Shown in pieces: positions 1 through 9,768 of a stretch of DNA of 64,000 nt. Within the stretch, counting starts at the first letter, position 1; every line of letters starts with the position of its first letter. Made by a program: the position numbers and the translations under genes. The notes under the pieces are model-generated. The model saw nothing but the letters and a program-made list of their open reading frames with translations, had not been told where the DNA came from and searched no databases. The DNA is from Haemophilus influenzae (GTDB taxonomy: Bacteria; Pseudomonadota; Gammaproteobacteria; Enterobacterales; Pasteurellaceae), in NCBI RefSeq assembly GCF_900475755.1, contig NZ_LS483411.1, positions 1,550,001 through 1,614,000 of the forward strand, written 5' to 3'.

Positions 1-1
1 A

Positions 2-1057
2 GCGGAACCGATTTTGCATAAATCAGGGCATAAAAAGGCATTCAATCATTCCGCTACATTAAGTGCAGAGCTAAGTGATTATTTTATGCCATTTTTCACT
101 TATTCACGCACACACAGAATGCCGAATATTCAAGAGATGTTTTTCTCTCAAGTGTCTGATGCTGGGGTAAACACGGCATTAAAACCTGAACAATCTGACA
201 CCTATCAACTAGGCTTTAATACTTATAAAAAAGGTCTATTCACTCAAGACGATGTGCTAGGCATCAAATTAGTGGGTTATCGTAGCTTTATTAAAAACTA
301 TATCCATAATGTTTACGGTGTTTGGTGGAGAAATGGTACGATACCTACGTGGGCAGCCACGAATAGTTTTCTCTTTAATATCGCACATCAAAATTATCAA
401 CCTATCGTGAAAAAAAGCGGGGCGGAGTTAGAGTTAAATTATGATATGGGGCGTTTTTTTGCGAATGTCTCTTACGCTTATCAACGTACTAATCAGCCAA
501 CCAATTATGCCGATGCCAGCCCACGTCCGAATAATGCTTCAAAAGAAGACATTTTGAAACAAGGTTATGGCTTATCTCGTGTTTCAATGCTACCAAAAGA
601 CTACGGCAGATTAGAGCTTGGTACACGTTGGTTTGATAAAAAATTAACCTTAGGTATGGCAGCTCGTTATTATGGAAAAAGTAAACGTGCGACAATTGAA
701 GAAGAATATATCAATGGATCTCACTTTGAAAAAAATGCTAGGGGCAACAGAAATTATTATGCTATTAAAAAGACAGAAGAGATTAAAAAACAACCTATTA
801 TTTTAGATTTACACGTCAGCTATGAACCAATCAAAGATTTGATTATTAAAGCGGAAGTACAAAATCTGTTAGATAAACGTTATGTTGATCCGTTAGATGC
901 TGGAAATGATGCGGCTTCGCAAAGATATTATTCAAGCTTAAATGATTCAATTTGTAGTAAAGATCCTGATAATTGTGAAGGTGGTTCAGATAAAACTGTA
1001 CTTTATAACTTTGCACGTGGAAGAACTTATATTCTGAGTTTAAACTATAAATTCTAG
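2..1057 (+). CDS. hup: TonB-dependent outer-membrane receptor, C-terminal part (Hup-like haem utilisation)
   Basis: This is the 3-prime part of a gene that begins before the window; the frame is open from base 2 to a TAG at 1055-1057. About 351 residues are visible. They look like the distal strands of a TonB-dependent beta-barrel: alternating aromatic and polar strands, an early stretch [13 protein letters not shown] typical of this family, a [10 protein letters not shown] stretch near the end, and a C-terminal Phe (LSLNYKF) as expected for outer-membrane insertion. The TTG at 14 is not a credible start because the frame continues upstream. Position upstream of mtnN and sequence style suggest the Haemophilus haem-utilisation receptor Hup, so iron or haem uptake under Fur is likely. 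The ligand cannot be proved from this fragment. No tetranucleotide phase-variation tract is in the visible part. Confidence 0.8.
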   Translation, partial: AEPILHKSGHKKAFNHSATLSAELSDYFMPFFTYSRTHRMPNIQEMFFSQVSDAGVNTALKPEQSDTYQLGFNTYKKGLFTQDDVLGIKLVGYRSFIKNYIHNVYGVWWRNGTIPTWAATNSFLFNIAHQNYQPIVKKSGAELELNYDMGRFFANVSYAYQRTNQPTNYADASPRPNNASKEDILKQGYGLSRVSMLPKDYGRLELGTRWFDKKLTLGMAARYYGKSKRATIEEEYINGSHFEKNARGNRNYYAIKKTEEIKKQPIILDLHVSYEPIKDLIIKAEVQNLLDKRYVDPLDAGNDAASQRYYSSLNDSICSKDPDNCEGGSDKTVLYNFARGRTYILSLNYKF

Positions 1058-1068
1058 AGAGTTCATAT

Positions 1069-1098
1069 AAAAGGCATAGCTAATAAGCTATGCCTTTT
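1069..1098. terminator. Bidirectional terminator between the receptor gene and mtnN
   Basis: Perfect inverted repeat: a 13-base arm at 1069-1081, AATA loop, 13-base arm at 1086-1098. The arms begin with AAAA and end with TTTT, so it can stop transcription from both converging genes. Confidence 0.8.
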
Positions 1099-1141
1099 CA
1101 ATAATGTTTATGAAATTTGTGATCTTATGAAAAGATTATTA

Positions 1142-1831
1142 CTACAGTCTGTCAATCATTCCTAACACTAATGCGGAAGACTGCTTCGCCGCCAATGGCA
1201 AAAACTCTTCAAAAGATATACTTGCTTTGCCATCGCCGTCATCAGAAATAGCACGAGCCACTACGAAAGGCACATTAAACGCATAGCAAACTTGCGCAAT
1301 CGCTGTGGCTTCCATTTCAACGCCCATTACATTCGGGAAATCTGCTTGAATTTGTGTAATTTTGTCTTCGCTATTAATAAAACTATCGCCAGAGCAAATT
1401 AAACCGCGTTTTACTGATTGCCCTTGCTTTTCTGCAATTTCTTGCGCGAGATCTGCTAATTTTTTATCCGATAAAAATGCAGCAGGATTAGCAGGTAACT
1501 GCCCTTTTTCATAGCCAAAAGCTGTCACATCCGCATCGTGATAGCGTGTTTCATCAGAAATTACAATATCCCCCACTTTCAAGCCTTTTGCTACCCCACC
1601 TGCAGAGCCAGTATTGATCACAAAATCTGGCTTGGCTAATTGCAATAATGCCGTCGTGCCAATGGCAGCTGCCACTTTGCCAATGCCTGATTGTAATAAT
1701 GCAACATTTTTACCGTTAATTTTGCCTTCAAAAATGACCGCACTTGCTACTCGAGTTTCCGTTCTATCAGCCATTAAATTTTTTAAAATTTCGACTTCTT
1801 GTGCCATTGCACCAACAATTCCTATTTTCAT
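1142..1831 (-). CDS. mtnN: 5'-methylthioadenosine/S-adenosylhomocysteine nucleosidase
   Basis: Cytosolic nucleosidase that cleaves methylthioadenosine and S-adenosylhomocysteine, releasing adenine; it feeds methionine salvage and the LuxS/AI-2 route. The 229-residue length equals the usual family size. The N-terminus [13 protein letters not shown] carries the expected catalytic Glu at residue 12. [12 protein letters not shown] is the ribose/substrate segment, and RAISDDGDG near residue 197 carries the catalytic Asp. The start overlaps the stop of the upstream DsbA-like gene by 4 bases, so the gene is the last member of a recJ / DsbA-like / mtnN operon and ends at the bidirectional terminator. 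Confidence 0.96.
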   Translation of the reverse strand: MKIGIVGAMAQEVEILKNLMADRTETRVASAVIFEGKINGKNVALLQSGIGKVAAAIGTTALLQLAKPDFVINTGSAGGVAKGLKVGDIVISDETRYHDADVTAFGYEKGQLPANPAAFLSDKKLADLAQEIAEKQGQSVKRGLICSGDSFINSEDKITQIQADFPNVMGVEMEATAIAQVCYAFNVPFVVARAISDDGDGKASISFEEFLPLAAKQSSALVLGMIDRL

Positions 1832-2535
1832 TGTTTTTGTTCCTGTTCTATTTTATTTACCAAAAAATCTAACACCGCCACGCTATAATCATCGTTATAA
1901 AGCGTACTCGCAGTGAGTACATATTTTCCCCCAATAACAACGTAAGGATAGGTAAACACACCATATTCTTCCGTCAATTCAATCGCATTTTGAATTTGTT
2001 CTTTTACGCTTTGTGAATTTTCAGTTTGAATAAATAACGGCTTATCTAACCCTTGTTCTTCCGCCCATTGCTGAATTTTATTTGATGTAGACAATTCTGT
2101 ATAACGGGATTTTTCTGAAGTTTCAAATAATAAAACATTAGATAATTCCACCGCACTTAATGCTTGCAAAGTATAAAAAATGCGTGCGCTAAACTGGCTA
2201 TCGGCAGTTGCAATAGGATATTGTTCCAACACAACTTTATGTGTGCGTATTTGGCTATAAAGTTCTAAAATATCCTGTGCTGAAGAACATACTCGACAAT
2301 CATAATCAAAAAAGAATTGAATGCGGATTTTTTTATCGGCTCGAGACGCTTGTTCGATAGGTTCTTTATAAGAAAAATAATCACGCCCGTCTTCAAAATA
2401 AATTGTGTCCCTTGATGGCAAGTGCGGAGAATTTTGCACTGAAAATTCTTTCTGATTGACTTCTGCTAAAACAAACGACGATAAAAAAAGCAAACAAAAT
2501 GCCAATAACCCTTTTAATTTCATTCTATCACTCAT
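1828..2535 (-). CDS. Periplasmic DsbA-family thioredoxin-fold protein
   Basis: A 235-residue secreted protein with a hydrophobic signal peptide ([20 protein letters not shown]). Two starts are possible: ATG 2535, which overlaps recJ by 8 bases, or ATG 2523, which begins directly at the signal peptide. After cleavage comes a thioredoxin fold with a CRVC active-site motif in [14 protein letters not shown], a helical insertion, and a TYPYVVIGG cis-proline loop. This makes it a thiol-disulfide oxidoreductase of the DsbA superfamily. The CRVC dipeptide differs from the CPHC of DsbA, so its redox potential and partners are unknown. It lies between recJ and mtnN with overlaps at both ends. I do not recognise an established gene name. 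Confidence 0.85.
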   Translation of the reverse strand: MSDRMKLKGLLAFCLLFLSSFVLAEVNQKEFSVQNSPHLPSRDTIYFEDGRDYFSYKEPIEQASRADKKIRIQFFFDYDCRVCSSAQDILELYSQIRTHKVVLEQYPIATADSQFSARIFYTLQALSAVELSNVLLFETSEKSRYTELSTSNKIQQWAEEQGLDKPLFIQTENSQSVKEQIQNAIELTEEYGVFTYPYVVIGGKYVLTASTLYNDDYSVAVLDFLVNKIEQEQKQ

Positions 2536-4255
2536 CTATCGGCTCAATATAATCTACCAATAATTGTAGGCTACGATTGCCACGAAATTCGTTAATATCT
2601 AATTTATAGGCTAAACGAGCCTGTTTAATTGAAAGATCAGGATACAATCTTGTATTAATATTAAACGCAATGGCATCTAATAAAATCCCACCTTGTTTCG
2701 GTTCTAGCAACATTTTTAGATGATTTTTATTTTGCCCAATTGCGCGCTGATCTAAAATTTTAAATTCGCCATCAAAGCAAGGCTCAGGAAACCCTTGCCC
2801 CCAAGTGCCTACTGATTTTATCAGCTCTGCCGTTTCAAGATTAAATTCATTTGAATTTAGTTCGCCATCTGTCCAAATTACGCCTTGTAGATGTTCTTCA
2901 TCAAGCCAATCGGCAACGGTTTGATTAAAAATATGTTGGAAATCGGCAAAATGTTCTTTGCGAATACTCAAGCCTGCCGCCATTGCGTGTCCGCCAAATT
3001 TTAAAATCATATTAGGATGTTGCGAATGAATACGCTCCAGAACATCACGCATATGTAAACCTTCAATAGAACGAGCAGAACCTTTCAAAATTCCCTCACT
3101 ATCTTGTGCAAAGGCAATCACTGGACGATGATATTGATCCTTAATCCTTGATGACACAATGCCTAATACGCCTTGATGCCAATCAGGTTGATAAAGCGTA
3201 ATACCATAGGGTAACTCTTTAAAAAGTGCGGTAAGATTTTGACAAATTTTTATTGCCTCAAGCTTCATACCCGCTTCAATTTCTTTACGCGTTTGATTGA
3301 GCTGATCGAGATCTAAAGCTAATTCTCTAGCTTTTGACATTTCGTTCGCCAGCAAAAGCTCTACCCCAATCGACATATTATCTAAACGCCCTGCCGCATT
3401 TAAACGCGGCCCAATACAAAAACCGAGATCACTTGAAGTAAACTGCTCTACATTACGGTTAGCCACTTCTGCCAACGCAATAATACCGAGACGGCAATGT
3501 CTAGCACGGATACGCATTAAACCTTGATAAGCAAGGATACGATTATTTTGATCCAAAGGAACAACATCAGCTATAGTGCCTAGTGCCACCAGATCGAGCA
3601 AATCAGTAAAATTAGGTTGTGTTTCTGCCGTAAAAATACCGAGTTCTCGAAATTTTGCTCGTACGGCTAACATCAAATAAAATGCCACACCAACGCCCGC
3701 TAAGGATTTTGAAGGAAAACCACACTGACTTAAATTAGGATTAACAATCGCATCGGCTGGCGGCAAAGTTTCGGGGGGTAAATGATGATCCGTAACTAAA
3801 ACTCGAATGCCTTTTTCTTTCAAAAATGCCACACCGTCAAAAGACGAAACGCCGTTATCCACCGTCATTAACAACTGAACACCCTTTTCAATCGCCATTT
3901 CAGCCACAGGAATACTCAAGCCATAACCTTGTTCAAATCGATTTGGCACAAGGTAATCCACATCAGAAAAGCCAAGTTGTCTTAAAGCCAGCACACTCAA
4001 TGCTGTGCTGGTTGCACCATCAGCATCAAAATCCCCAACAATCACAATTTTTTGCTGTTGTTGATAGGCTTCCACTAATAAATTTACAGCTTGATCAATG
4101 CCATATAATTGATTTGGATTGAGCATTGATTTCAAAGTGCGGTCTAATTCTTTGGTGTTTTGAATACGACGAGCGCGATAAAGGCGATCTAATAAGGGAT
4201 GATTTGAAACAGAATTTCCAATTGGAATTTCACGGCGTTTAATAAGTTTTTTCAC
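2528..4255 (-). CDS. recJ: Single-stranded-DNA-specific 5'-3' exonuclease RecJ
   Basis: Cytosolic exonuclease of recombination (RecFOR), mismatch and base-excision repair. The protein has 575 residues, against about 577 in E. coli. DHH phosphoesterase motifs are in order: VGDFDADGATSTA, a VDNG loop, VLVTDHHLPPE, then the DHHA1 motif FGGHAMAAG in the second half, all ligands for catalytic metals. It contains uptake signals at 3224 and 4135. It is the first gene of an operon with the DsbA-like gene and mtnN. A terminator-like hairpin lies only about 30 bases before the start codon, in a leader with competing helices (see the ncRNA entry). Confidence 0.96.
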   Translation of the reverse strand: MKKLIKRREIPIGNSVSNHPLLDRLYRARRIQNTKELDRTLKSMLNPNQLYGIDQAVNLLVEAYQQQQKIVIVGDFDADGATSTALSVLALRQLGFSDVDYLVPNRFEQGYGLSIPVAEMAIEKGVQLLMTVDNGVSSFDGVAFLKEKGIRVLVTDHHLPPETLPPADAIVNPNLSQCGFPSKSLAGVGVAFYLMLAVRAKFRELGIFTAETQPNFTDLLDLVALGTIADVVPLDQNNRILAYQGLMRIRARHCRLGIIALAEVANRNVEQFTSSDLGFCIGPRLNAAGRLDNMSIGVELLLANEMSKARELALDLDQLNQTRKEIEAGMKLEAIKICQNLTALFKELPYGITLYQPDWHQGVLGIVSSRIKDQYHRPVIAFAQDSEGILKGSARSIEGLHMRDVLERIHSQHPNMILKFGGHAMAAGLSIRKEHFADFQHIFNQTVADWLDEEHLQGVIWTDGELNSNEFNLETAELIKSVGTWGQGFPEPCFDGEFKILDQRAIGQNKNHLKMLLEPKQGGILLDAIAFNINTRLYPDLSIKQARLAYKLDINEFRGNRSLQLLVDYIEPIDE

Positions 4256-4284
4256 TGGATATTAATTCATACCTAAAAGCAAAA

Positions 4285-4440
4285 AGCTGTTGAAATCAAC
4301 AGCTCTTTTATCTATACTTTTTCCTGTCGGTCAGGGCTTTTAACCCTGAATGCTGACAGGGATTAAACCTACTGACCATTAGTCTAACTATTGTGTCAGC
4401 TAAGGATTTTAATGATGCCTAAATTATGTATTTATATCAT
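4285..4440 (-). ncRNA. Structured recJ leader or small RNA candidate
   Basis: No protein fits here. Read on the minus strand there is a TATAAAT box near 4430, then GCTGACA (4400-4394), then a nested hairpin. Its outer arms are CCTGTC at 4360-4355 and GACAGG at 4328-4323; its inner arms are TCAGGG at 4349-4344 and CCCTGA at 4336-4331. A terminator hairpin with 8-base arms (AGCTGTTG) at 4308-4289 follows, with a T tract at 4288-4285. TGTCAGC at 4358-4352, which overlaps the outer arm, can instead pair with GCTGACA at 4400-4394. The region therefore offers mutually exclusive folds before a terminator, about 30 bases ahead of recJ. It could be an attenuating leader or an independent small RNA; the sequence alone does not decide. 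Confidence 0.45.
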
Positions 4441-4503
4441 AATTTTTGTGTTGTTAATGCTTTTAAGCTCCCCAGCATATTAAGCATACCGACTATTAAA
4501 ACA

Positions 4504-4528
4504 CAAGGGGTAGGCAACTGCCCCTTGC
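4504..4528 (-). terminator. dsbC terminator
   Basis: Inverted repeat CAAGGGG / CCCCTTG shortly after the dsbC stop (4543), followed on the minus strand by TGTTTTAA. Confidence 0.65.
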
Positions 4529-4542
4529 TCTTTATTATAAAA

Positions 4543-5232
4543 TTATTGTGCCGTTTCTTCAAGAGCTCTTAATAAATCAGCTGGTTTTAAATAACCGCCA
4601 ATAAGCTCACCAGTTGAAGTCACAATACTTGGCGTTCCTCGTACACCAAATTGAATACCTAATTCATAATGTTTTTTCACGATATTTGGCGTTTTAACTT
4701 CTTTTGGTAAATTGCCTTTTTCTGCTTCATTTAAAGCAAAAACGGGATCTTTCGCCGTCCAAATCGCTTCCATTTGTTTCGCCGTTTGATTATTCATACC
4801 TGCGCGAGGGAAAGCTAAATAACGCACAGTAATACCAAGATCGTTATATTCTTTTAATTGCTGATGTAACAAATGGCAATAATGGCAGGTAATATCCATA
4901 AATACTGTTACTACGTGTTTTTCATTTTTCGCAGGATAAACAATCATCTCGTCTTTATAAGAATTAAGTTTATCCACTAAAATTTTACCTGCTACATCAA
5001 CAGGGCCATTATTTGTGAGTTCATAAAGTTTACCTTCAAAAAGATATTTTCCATCTTCGCTCACATAGAGTATACCTTGATCCGTGACAGCCGTTCTAAT
5101 GCCTGAAATCGGCGAAGATTTAATAACAATATTTGATATATTAAAAGACTGTAATTTGCGTTTAATTGCCGCATCATCTGCCATTGCATTAGCCGCAGCC
5201 ACGCACAAAAGTGCGGTAAAAATTTTCTTCAT
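4543..5232 (-). CDS. dsbC: Periplasmic disulfide isomerase DsbC
   Basis: Dimeric periplasmic isomerase that reshuffles wrong disulfides and is kept reduced by DsbD. The precursor has 229 residues. The signal peptide is residues 1-18, ending AMA before DD. The dimerisation domain covers about 19-95, and the thioredoxin domain has CHYC at residues 116-119 and a GTPSIV cis-proline loop. The ATT-TTT-ACC-GCA-CTT codons of the signal peptide contain an exact uptake signal (5209-5217) encoding Thr-Ala-Leu in the hydrophobic core. In E. coli dsbC sits just before recJ; here the order is kept but a terminator and a structured leader lie between them. Confidence 0.95.
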   Translation of the reverse strand: MKKIFTALLCVAAANAMADDAAIKRKLQSFNISNIVIKSSPISGIRTAVTDQGILYVSEDGKYLFEGKLYELTNNGPVDVAGKILVDKLNSYKDEMIVYPAKNEKHVVTVFMDITCHYCHLLHQQLKEYNDLGITVRYLAFPRAGMNNQTAKQMEAIWTAKDPVFALNEAEKGNLPKEVKTPNIVKKHYELGIQFGVRGTPSIVTSTGELIGGYLKPADLLRALEETAQ

Positions 5233-5364
5233 TTTTTGTTCCTAAATTAGCTTGAGTGAGAAAGTCTAAAATTATAGAGAGATTGCTAATTTCTGCAAGG
5301 TCAAACTATCCAAAAATCAGAAAATAGCATATAATTCCACACTTTATCACACAGTGAATTTATT

Positions 5365-6463
5365 ATGTTTGAAATCAATCCTGTAAAAAATAAAATCATC
5401 GATTTATCTGACCGCACTTCAGTGCTTCGGGGGTATCTTTGACTTCGATGCCAAAGTTGAGCGTTTAGAAGAAGTCAATGCCGAACTAGAACAGCCAGAT
5501 GTTTGGAATGATCCAGATAAAGCCCAAGCACTTGGTAAAGAGCGCGTTTCTTTAGAACAAGTTGTAAATACCATCAAAAATTTAGAACAAGGCTTAGAAG
5601 ATGTTGATGGCTTGTTAGAACTCGCCATCGAGGCAGAAGACGAAGACACTTTCAATGAAGCGGTTGCTGAATTAGATGAACTTGAACAACAACTCGAAAA
5701 ATTAGAGTTCCGTCGAATGTTTAGTGGCGAACATGATGCTTGCGATTGCTATGTGGACTTACAAGCTGGTTCTGGCGGTACGGAAGCTCAAGATTGGACA
5801 GAAATGTTGCTGCGTATGTATCTTCGTTGGGCTGAAAGCAAAGGCTTTAAAACAGAACTAATGGAAGTATCCGATGGCGATGTAGCGGGATTGAAATCGG
5901 CAACTATTAAAGTGAGCGGAGAATATGCTTTTGGTTGGTTACGAACAGAAACGGGCATTCATCGTTTAGTGCGTAAAAGTCCATTTGATTCCAATAACCG
6001 TCGTCACACATCATTCAGCGCAGCATTTGTCTATCCTGAAATTGATGACGATATTGATATTGAAATCAATCCTGCTGATTTACGTATTGATGTTTATCGC
6101 GCATCGGGGGCAGGTGGTCAGCACGTAAACAAAACAGAAAGTGCGGTGCGAATTACCCATATGCCAAGTGGTATTGTTGTGCAATGTCAAAACGACCGTT
6201 CACAGCACAAAAACAAAGATCAAGCGATGAAACAATTAAAAGCAAAATTGTATGAGCTTGAGTTACAGAAGAAAAATGCGGATAAGCAAGCAATGGAAGA
6301 TAATAAATCCGACATTGGTTGGGGAAGCCAAATTCGCTCTTACGTATTAGACGATTCACGCATTAAAGATTTACGTACTGGCGTAGAAAACCGTAATACG
6401 CAAGCCGTATTAGACGGGGATTTAGATCGATTTATTGAAGCGAGTTTAAAAGCGGGGCTTTAA
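5365..6463 (+). CDS. prfB: Peptide chain release factor 2, programmed +1 frameshift
   Basis: RF2 terminates translation at UGA and UAA. The gene is read as 5365-5439 joined to 5441-6463: zero-frame MFEINPVKN...RGYL, then CTT TGA C at 5437-5443, where the ribosome slips +1 and continues [13 protein letters not shown]. The product has 365 residues. The slip site is preceded by a Shine-Dalgarno-like CGGGGG three bases before CTT, as in E. coli prfB, so low RF2 favours the shift (autoregulation). The anticodon-like SPF tripeptide is in KSPFDSNNR, and the GGQ catalytic motif is in [13 protein letters not shown]. An uptake signal (5411-5419) lies inside the first segment, just upstream of the slip site. 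lysS follows, as in E. coli. Confidence 0.97.
5429..5443 (+). promoter_or_regulatory. prfB +1 recoding site
   Basis: CGGGGG (internal Shine-Dalgarno-like element), TAT, then CTT TGA C. The TGA at 5440-5442 is in the zero frame; translation resumes at GAC 5441. Confidence 0.95.
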
Positions 6464-6575
6464 GTATGATTTGCTGGATAAGTAAAGAAGCGTTACTTAT
6501 CCCATCATAAGAAATAACCCAAAAGTGCGGTTATTTTTGAAGGTATTTTTAAAGTTAAAATTAAAGGTAAACAAA

Positions 6576-8084
6576 ATGTCAGAACAAGAAGTTAAAGAAT
6601 TAGATCTCAATGGCGAAATGCTCGTTCGTCGTGAAAAATTATCCGCATTACGTGCAAAAGGTAATGCCTTTCCAAACAAGTTTCGTCGTGATGCTCTCGC
6701 ACAAGATTTACACAATCAATATGATTCAGAAGACGGGGAAATCTTAAAAGAGAAAGGCGTTGAAGTACAGGTTGCTGGTCGTATTATGACTCGCCGTGCA
6801 ATGGGTAAAGCAACTTTTATCACTATTCAAGATATGAGCGGTAAAATCCAGCTTTACGTTGCACGCGATAATTTGCCTGAAGGTGTTTATAAAGATGACG
6901 TTGGTACTTGGGATTTAGGCGACATCGTTGGCGTTAAAGGCACTTTATTTAAAACAAAAACTGATGAACTCACTGTAAAAACCACTGAAGTTCAACTTTT
7001 AACTAAAGCACTCCGTCCATTACCAGACAAATTTCACGGTTTAACCGACCAAGAAGTTCGCTATCGCCAACGTTATTTAGATTTAATTTCTAACGAAGAA
7101 TCTCGCCGCACTTTTATTATTCGTTCTAAAGTTGTCGCGGGTATTCGTGAATATTTCATTTCTAAAGGCTTTATGGAAGTGGAAACGCCAATGTTACAAG
7201 TAATTCCAGGCGGTGCATCTGCACGTCCTTTCGTGACTCATCATAATGCATTAGATGTGGATATGTATTTGCGTATCGCACCTGAACTTTATTTAAAACG
7301 CTTAGTCGTTGGTGGGTTTGAACGAGTATTTGAATTAAACCGTAACTTCCGTAATGAAGGGGTTTCTGTTCGTCATAATCCAGAATTTACTATGCTTGAA
7401 TACTATCAAGCCTATGCAGATTACCACGATTTAATGGATAACACCGAAGAACTTCTTCGTAAATTAGCGATTGATATTCTTGGTACAACCATTGTGAAAT
7501 ACGGTGATTTAGAATTTGACTTCGGCAAACCATTTGAGCGTATTACATTACACGATGCAACGGTTAAATATGGTGCTGACAAAGGTATCGTAAAAGAAGA
7601 TTTATATGATTTTGATCGTGCAAAAGCCACGGCTGAACGCTTAGGTATTGAAGTACAAAAATCTTGGGGTTTAGGCAGCATTGTCAATGCAATTTTTGAA
7701 GAAGTGGCTGAACATCACTTAATTCAACCAACATTCTTAATGGCTCATCCTGCGGAAATTTCGCCACTTGCACGTCGCAATGATGAAAATCCAGATGTAA
7801 CAGATCGTTTTGAACTCTTTATCGGTGGTCGTGAAATCGGTAATGGTTTCTCAGAATTAAATGACGCAGAAGATCAAAATGAACGTTTTGATGCACAAGT
7901 GGCTGCAAAAGAAGCAGGCGATGATGAAGCGATGTTTAAAGATGAAGACTTTGTTGTTGCATTAGAGCACGGCTTACCACCAACAGCTGGGGAAGGTTTA
8001 GGTATCGACCGCCTAGCGATGCTTTATGCAAATGCACCGTCAATTCGTGATGTGATCTTATTCCCTGCAATGCGTCAGAAATAA
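6576..8084 (+). CDS. lysS: Lysyl-tRNA synthetase, class II
   Basis: Charges tRNA-Lys in the cytosol. The start is ATG 6576 ([16 protein letters not shown]) after TTAAAGGT; the frame is open further upstream but has no family similarity there. The 502-residue product has an OB-fold anticodon domain ([18 protein letters not shown]) at about 65-175. The class II catalytic core includes [20 protein letters not shown] (motif 2) and the C-terminal [14 protein letters not shown] (motif 3). It follows prfB by about 110 bases, the conserved enterobacterial order. A strong terminator follows. Confidence 0.97.
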   Translation: MSEQEVKELDLNGEMLVRREKLSALRAKGNAFPNKFRRDALAQDLHNQYDSEDGEILKEKGVEVQVAGRIMTRRAMGKATFITIQDMSGKIQLYVARDNLPEGVYKDDVGTWDLGDIVGVKGTLFKTKTDELTVKTTEVQLLTKALRPLPDKFHGLTDQEVRYRQRYLDLISNEESRRTFIIRSKVVAGIREYFISKGFMEVETPMLQVIPGGASARPFVTHHNALDVDMYLRIAPELYLKRLVVGGFERVFELNRNFRNEGVSVRHNPEFTMLEYYQAYADYHDLMDNTEELLRKLAIDILGTTIVKYGDLEFDFGKPFERITLHDATVKYGADKGIVKEDLYDFDRAKATAERLGIEVQKSWGLGSIVNAIFEEVAEHHLIQPTFLMAHPAEISPLARRNDENPDVTDRFELFIGGREIGNGFSELNDAEDQNERFDAQVAAKEAGDDEAMFKDEDFVVALEHGLPPTAGEGLGIDRLAMLYANAPSIRDVILFPAMRQK

Positions 8085-8098
8085 TAAAGATACAAACA

Positions 8099-8126
8099 AA
8101 AGCCACCATTTGGTGGCTTTTTTATT
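8099..8126 (+). terminator. lysS terminator
   Basis: AGCCACC ATT TGGTGGCT hairpin at 8101-8118, followed by a T run. Confidence 0.85.
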
Positions 8127-8170
8127 TTAATAAAAAGAGAATTTTATATTCCCTTCTTATTGTTTAACGA

Positions 8171-9106
8171 TTAACCATTAATAAATTTTTCGCCCAATTC
8201 AATATCTGCACGTAAAGTTGGCAACATATTTTCTAAGGCTTGTTGTTCAAAATTGCTTAATGGGCCAATTGGTAAAATTTCTTCTACGCCTTCTTTGCCT
8301 AAACGAACGGGTTGAGAGAAGAAACGAGCATATTTGCCATCTCCTTCAACATAAGTACATTCAACCACTGTCTCGCCACTTAATCCTTTCACTAAAGAAC
8401 GCGCAAAACGTGCTGCAGCTTGTGCCATTGAAAGCGTTGCTGAACCGCCACCTGCTTTTGCATTGACAACTTCTGTACCTGCATTTTGGATACGTTTTGT
8501 TAATGGTTCGATTTCTTCTTCGTTCCATTTTGCATATTGAACTTGAGAAAGTAATGGAAGAATAGTCACACCTGAGTGACCACCAATAACAGGAACGCTC
8601 GTACGAGAAACATTTAAACCTTTTAATTCAGCCACAAAAGTTTCAGAACGTAACACGTCTAAAGTTGTCACACCAAATAATTTACGTTTGTCGTAAACAC
8701 CTGCTTTTTTCAACACTTCAGCCGCAATCGCAACAGTAGTATTTACTGGGTTAGTGATGATACCAACACAAGCTTTAGGGCAAGTAACCGCGACTTTTTC
8801 AATTAAACCACGCACGATACCTGCATTAATATTGAATAAATCTGAACGATCCATACCAGGTTTACGCGCAACACCAGCAGAAATTAATACAACATCCGCA
8901 CCTTCAAGTGCTGGTGTTGGATCTTCACCAGAAAAACCTTTTACATTCACTGCCGTTGGAATATGGCTCACATCTACTGCAACACCTGGTGTTACTGGGG
9001 CAATATCATATAATGCTAAGTCGGTGCCTGCTGGCAACTGAAGTTTTAGTAATAACGCTAATGCTTGACCAATACCACCTGCGGCACCTAATACAGCAAC
9101 TTTCAT
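8171..9106 (-). CDS. mdh: Malate dehydrogenase (NAD)
   Basis: Interconverts malate and oxaloacetate in the cytosol. In organisms with a split citric-acid cycle, as known for Haemophilus, it works in the reductive branch toward succinate. The 311 residues match the gamma-proteobacterial family. It has an N-terminal Rossmann loop ([15 protein letters not shown]), substrate arginines in [14 protein letters not shown] and NPVNTTVAI, and the catalytic His in [12 protein letters not shown]. It diverges from argR, as in E. coli. A CRP-like site lies about 85 bases upstream of its start. Confidence 0.97.
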   Translation of the reverse strand: MKVAVLGAAGGIGQALALLLKLQLPAGTDLALYDIAPVTPGVAVDVSHIPTAVNVKGFSGEDPTPALEGADVVLISAGVARKPGMDRSDLFNINAGIVRGLIEKVAVTCPKACVGIITNPVNTTVAIAAEVLKKAGVYDKRKLFGVTTLDVLRSETFVAELKGLNVSRTSVPVIGGHSGVTILPLLSQVQYAKWNEEEIEPLTKRIQNAGTEVVNAKAGGGSATLSMAQAAARFARSLVKGLSGETVVECTYVEGDGKYARFFSQPVRLGKEGVEEILPIGPLSNFEQQALENMLPTLRADIELGEKFING

Positions 9107-9190
9107 AAATACTCCTTATGTGTTAGTTAATTTAAAACAGCCTGATTTTAAAATGTTCATCTTACAATTACAAATAGAGAAATATCATTC

Positions 9191-9206
9191 TATGATCTAG
9201 TTCACA
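9191..9206. promoter_or_regulatory. CRP-like site in the mdh-argR intergenic region
   Basis: TATGATCTAGTTCACA differs from the ideal TGTGATCTAGATCACA at two positions. It lies 85-100 bases upstream of mdh and 107-122 bases upstream of argR. Carbon or cAMP control of mdh is the likely use; this is inferred from the match only. Confidence 0.6.
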
Positions 9207-9272
9207 TTTCTGAGATAAATATTTTCTTCTCTTTGTTCTTATTCATATTTCAGTTGATAAAAGTGAATTTTT

Positions 9273-9290
9273 ATGCAATTCTTATGCAAA
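9273..9290. promoter_or_regulatory. Possible ARG box upstream of argR
   Basis: ATGCAATTCTTATGCAAA resembles a weak palindromic ARG box, with a second imperfect match (TGAATTTTTATGCA) just upstream. Position 23-40 bases before argR fits autorepression, but both are poor matches in A/T-rich DNA. Confidence 0.35.
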
Positions 9291-9312
9291 TTTTGACTAT
9301 TAAAAAATAAAG

Positions 9313-9768
9313 ATGACTGACAATTTAACTCGTGCTTTTAAAGAATTACTCAATCAAGAACGCTTTGGTTCTCAAAATGAAATTGTCGATGCCTTAAAAA
9401 AACAAGGCTTTACTGGTATTAATCAATCAAAAATATCGAGAATGCTCAGCAAATTTGGTGCGGTTCGCACTCGTAATACCAAAATGGAAATGGTCTATTG
9501 CTTACCAAATGAATTAAGTGTTCCCAATACCAGTAGTCCATTAAAAAATCTTGTCTTAGATGTTGATCACAATTCGATGTTAATCGTAATAAAAACGACG
9601 CCCGGTGCTGCTCAATTAATTGCACGATTACTTGATTCCATTGGAAAATCGGAAGGCATTTTAGGTACTATCGCAGGCGATGATACTATTTTTGTCACGC
9701 CCACAAGCGATAAACCTATCGACGAATTATTGCAAAATATCCAACGCTTATTTGAAAACGCATTGTAA
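9313..9768 (+). CDS. argR: Arginine repressor ArgR
   Basis: Hexameric, arginine-dependent transcription regulator and likely accessory factor for site-specific recombination. The 151 residues comprise an N-terminal winged helix ([21 protein letters not shown], about 33-53) and a C-terminal arginine-binding/oligomerisation domain with [14 protein letters not shown] and [11 protein letters not shown]. It is divergent from mdh, the conserved arrangement. Its TAA overlaps the ATG of the next gene by one base, so the two are translationally coupled. Confidence 0.96.
   Translation: MTDNLTRAFKELLNQERFGSQNEIVDALKKQGFTGINQSKISRMLSKFGAVRTRNTKMEMVYCLPNELSVPNTSSPLKNLVLDVDHNSMLIVIKTTPGAAQLIARLLDSIGKSEGILGTIAGDDTIFVTPTSDKPIDELLQNIQRLFENAL

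Noticed and set aside
8218-9108. Overlapping plus-strand frames inside mdh
   Set aside because: Shadow frames with no ribosome sites or protein-like composition.
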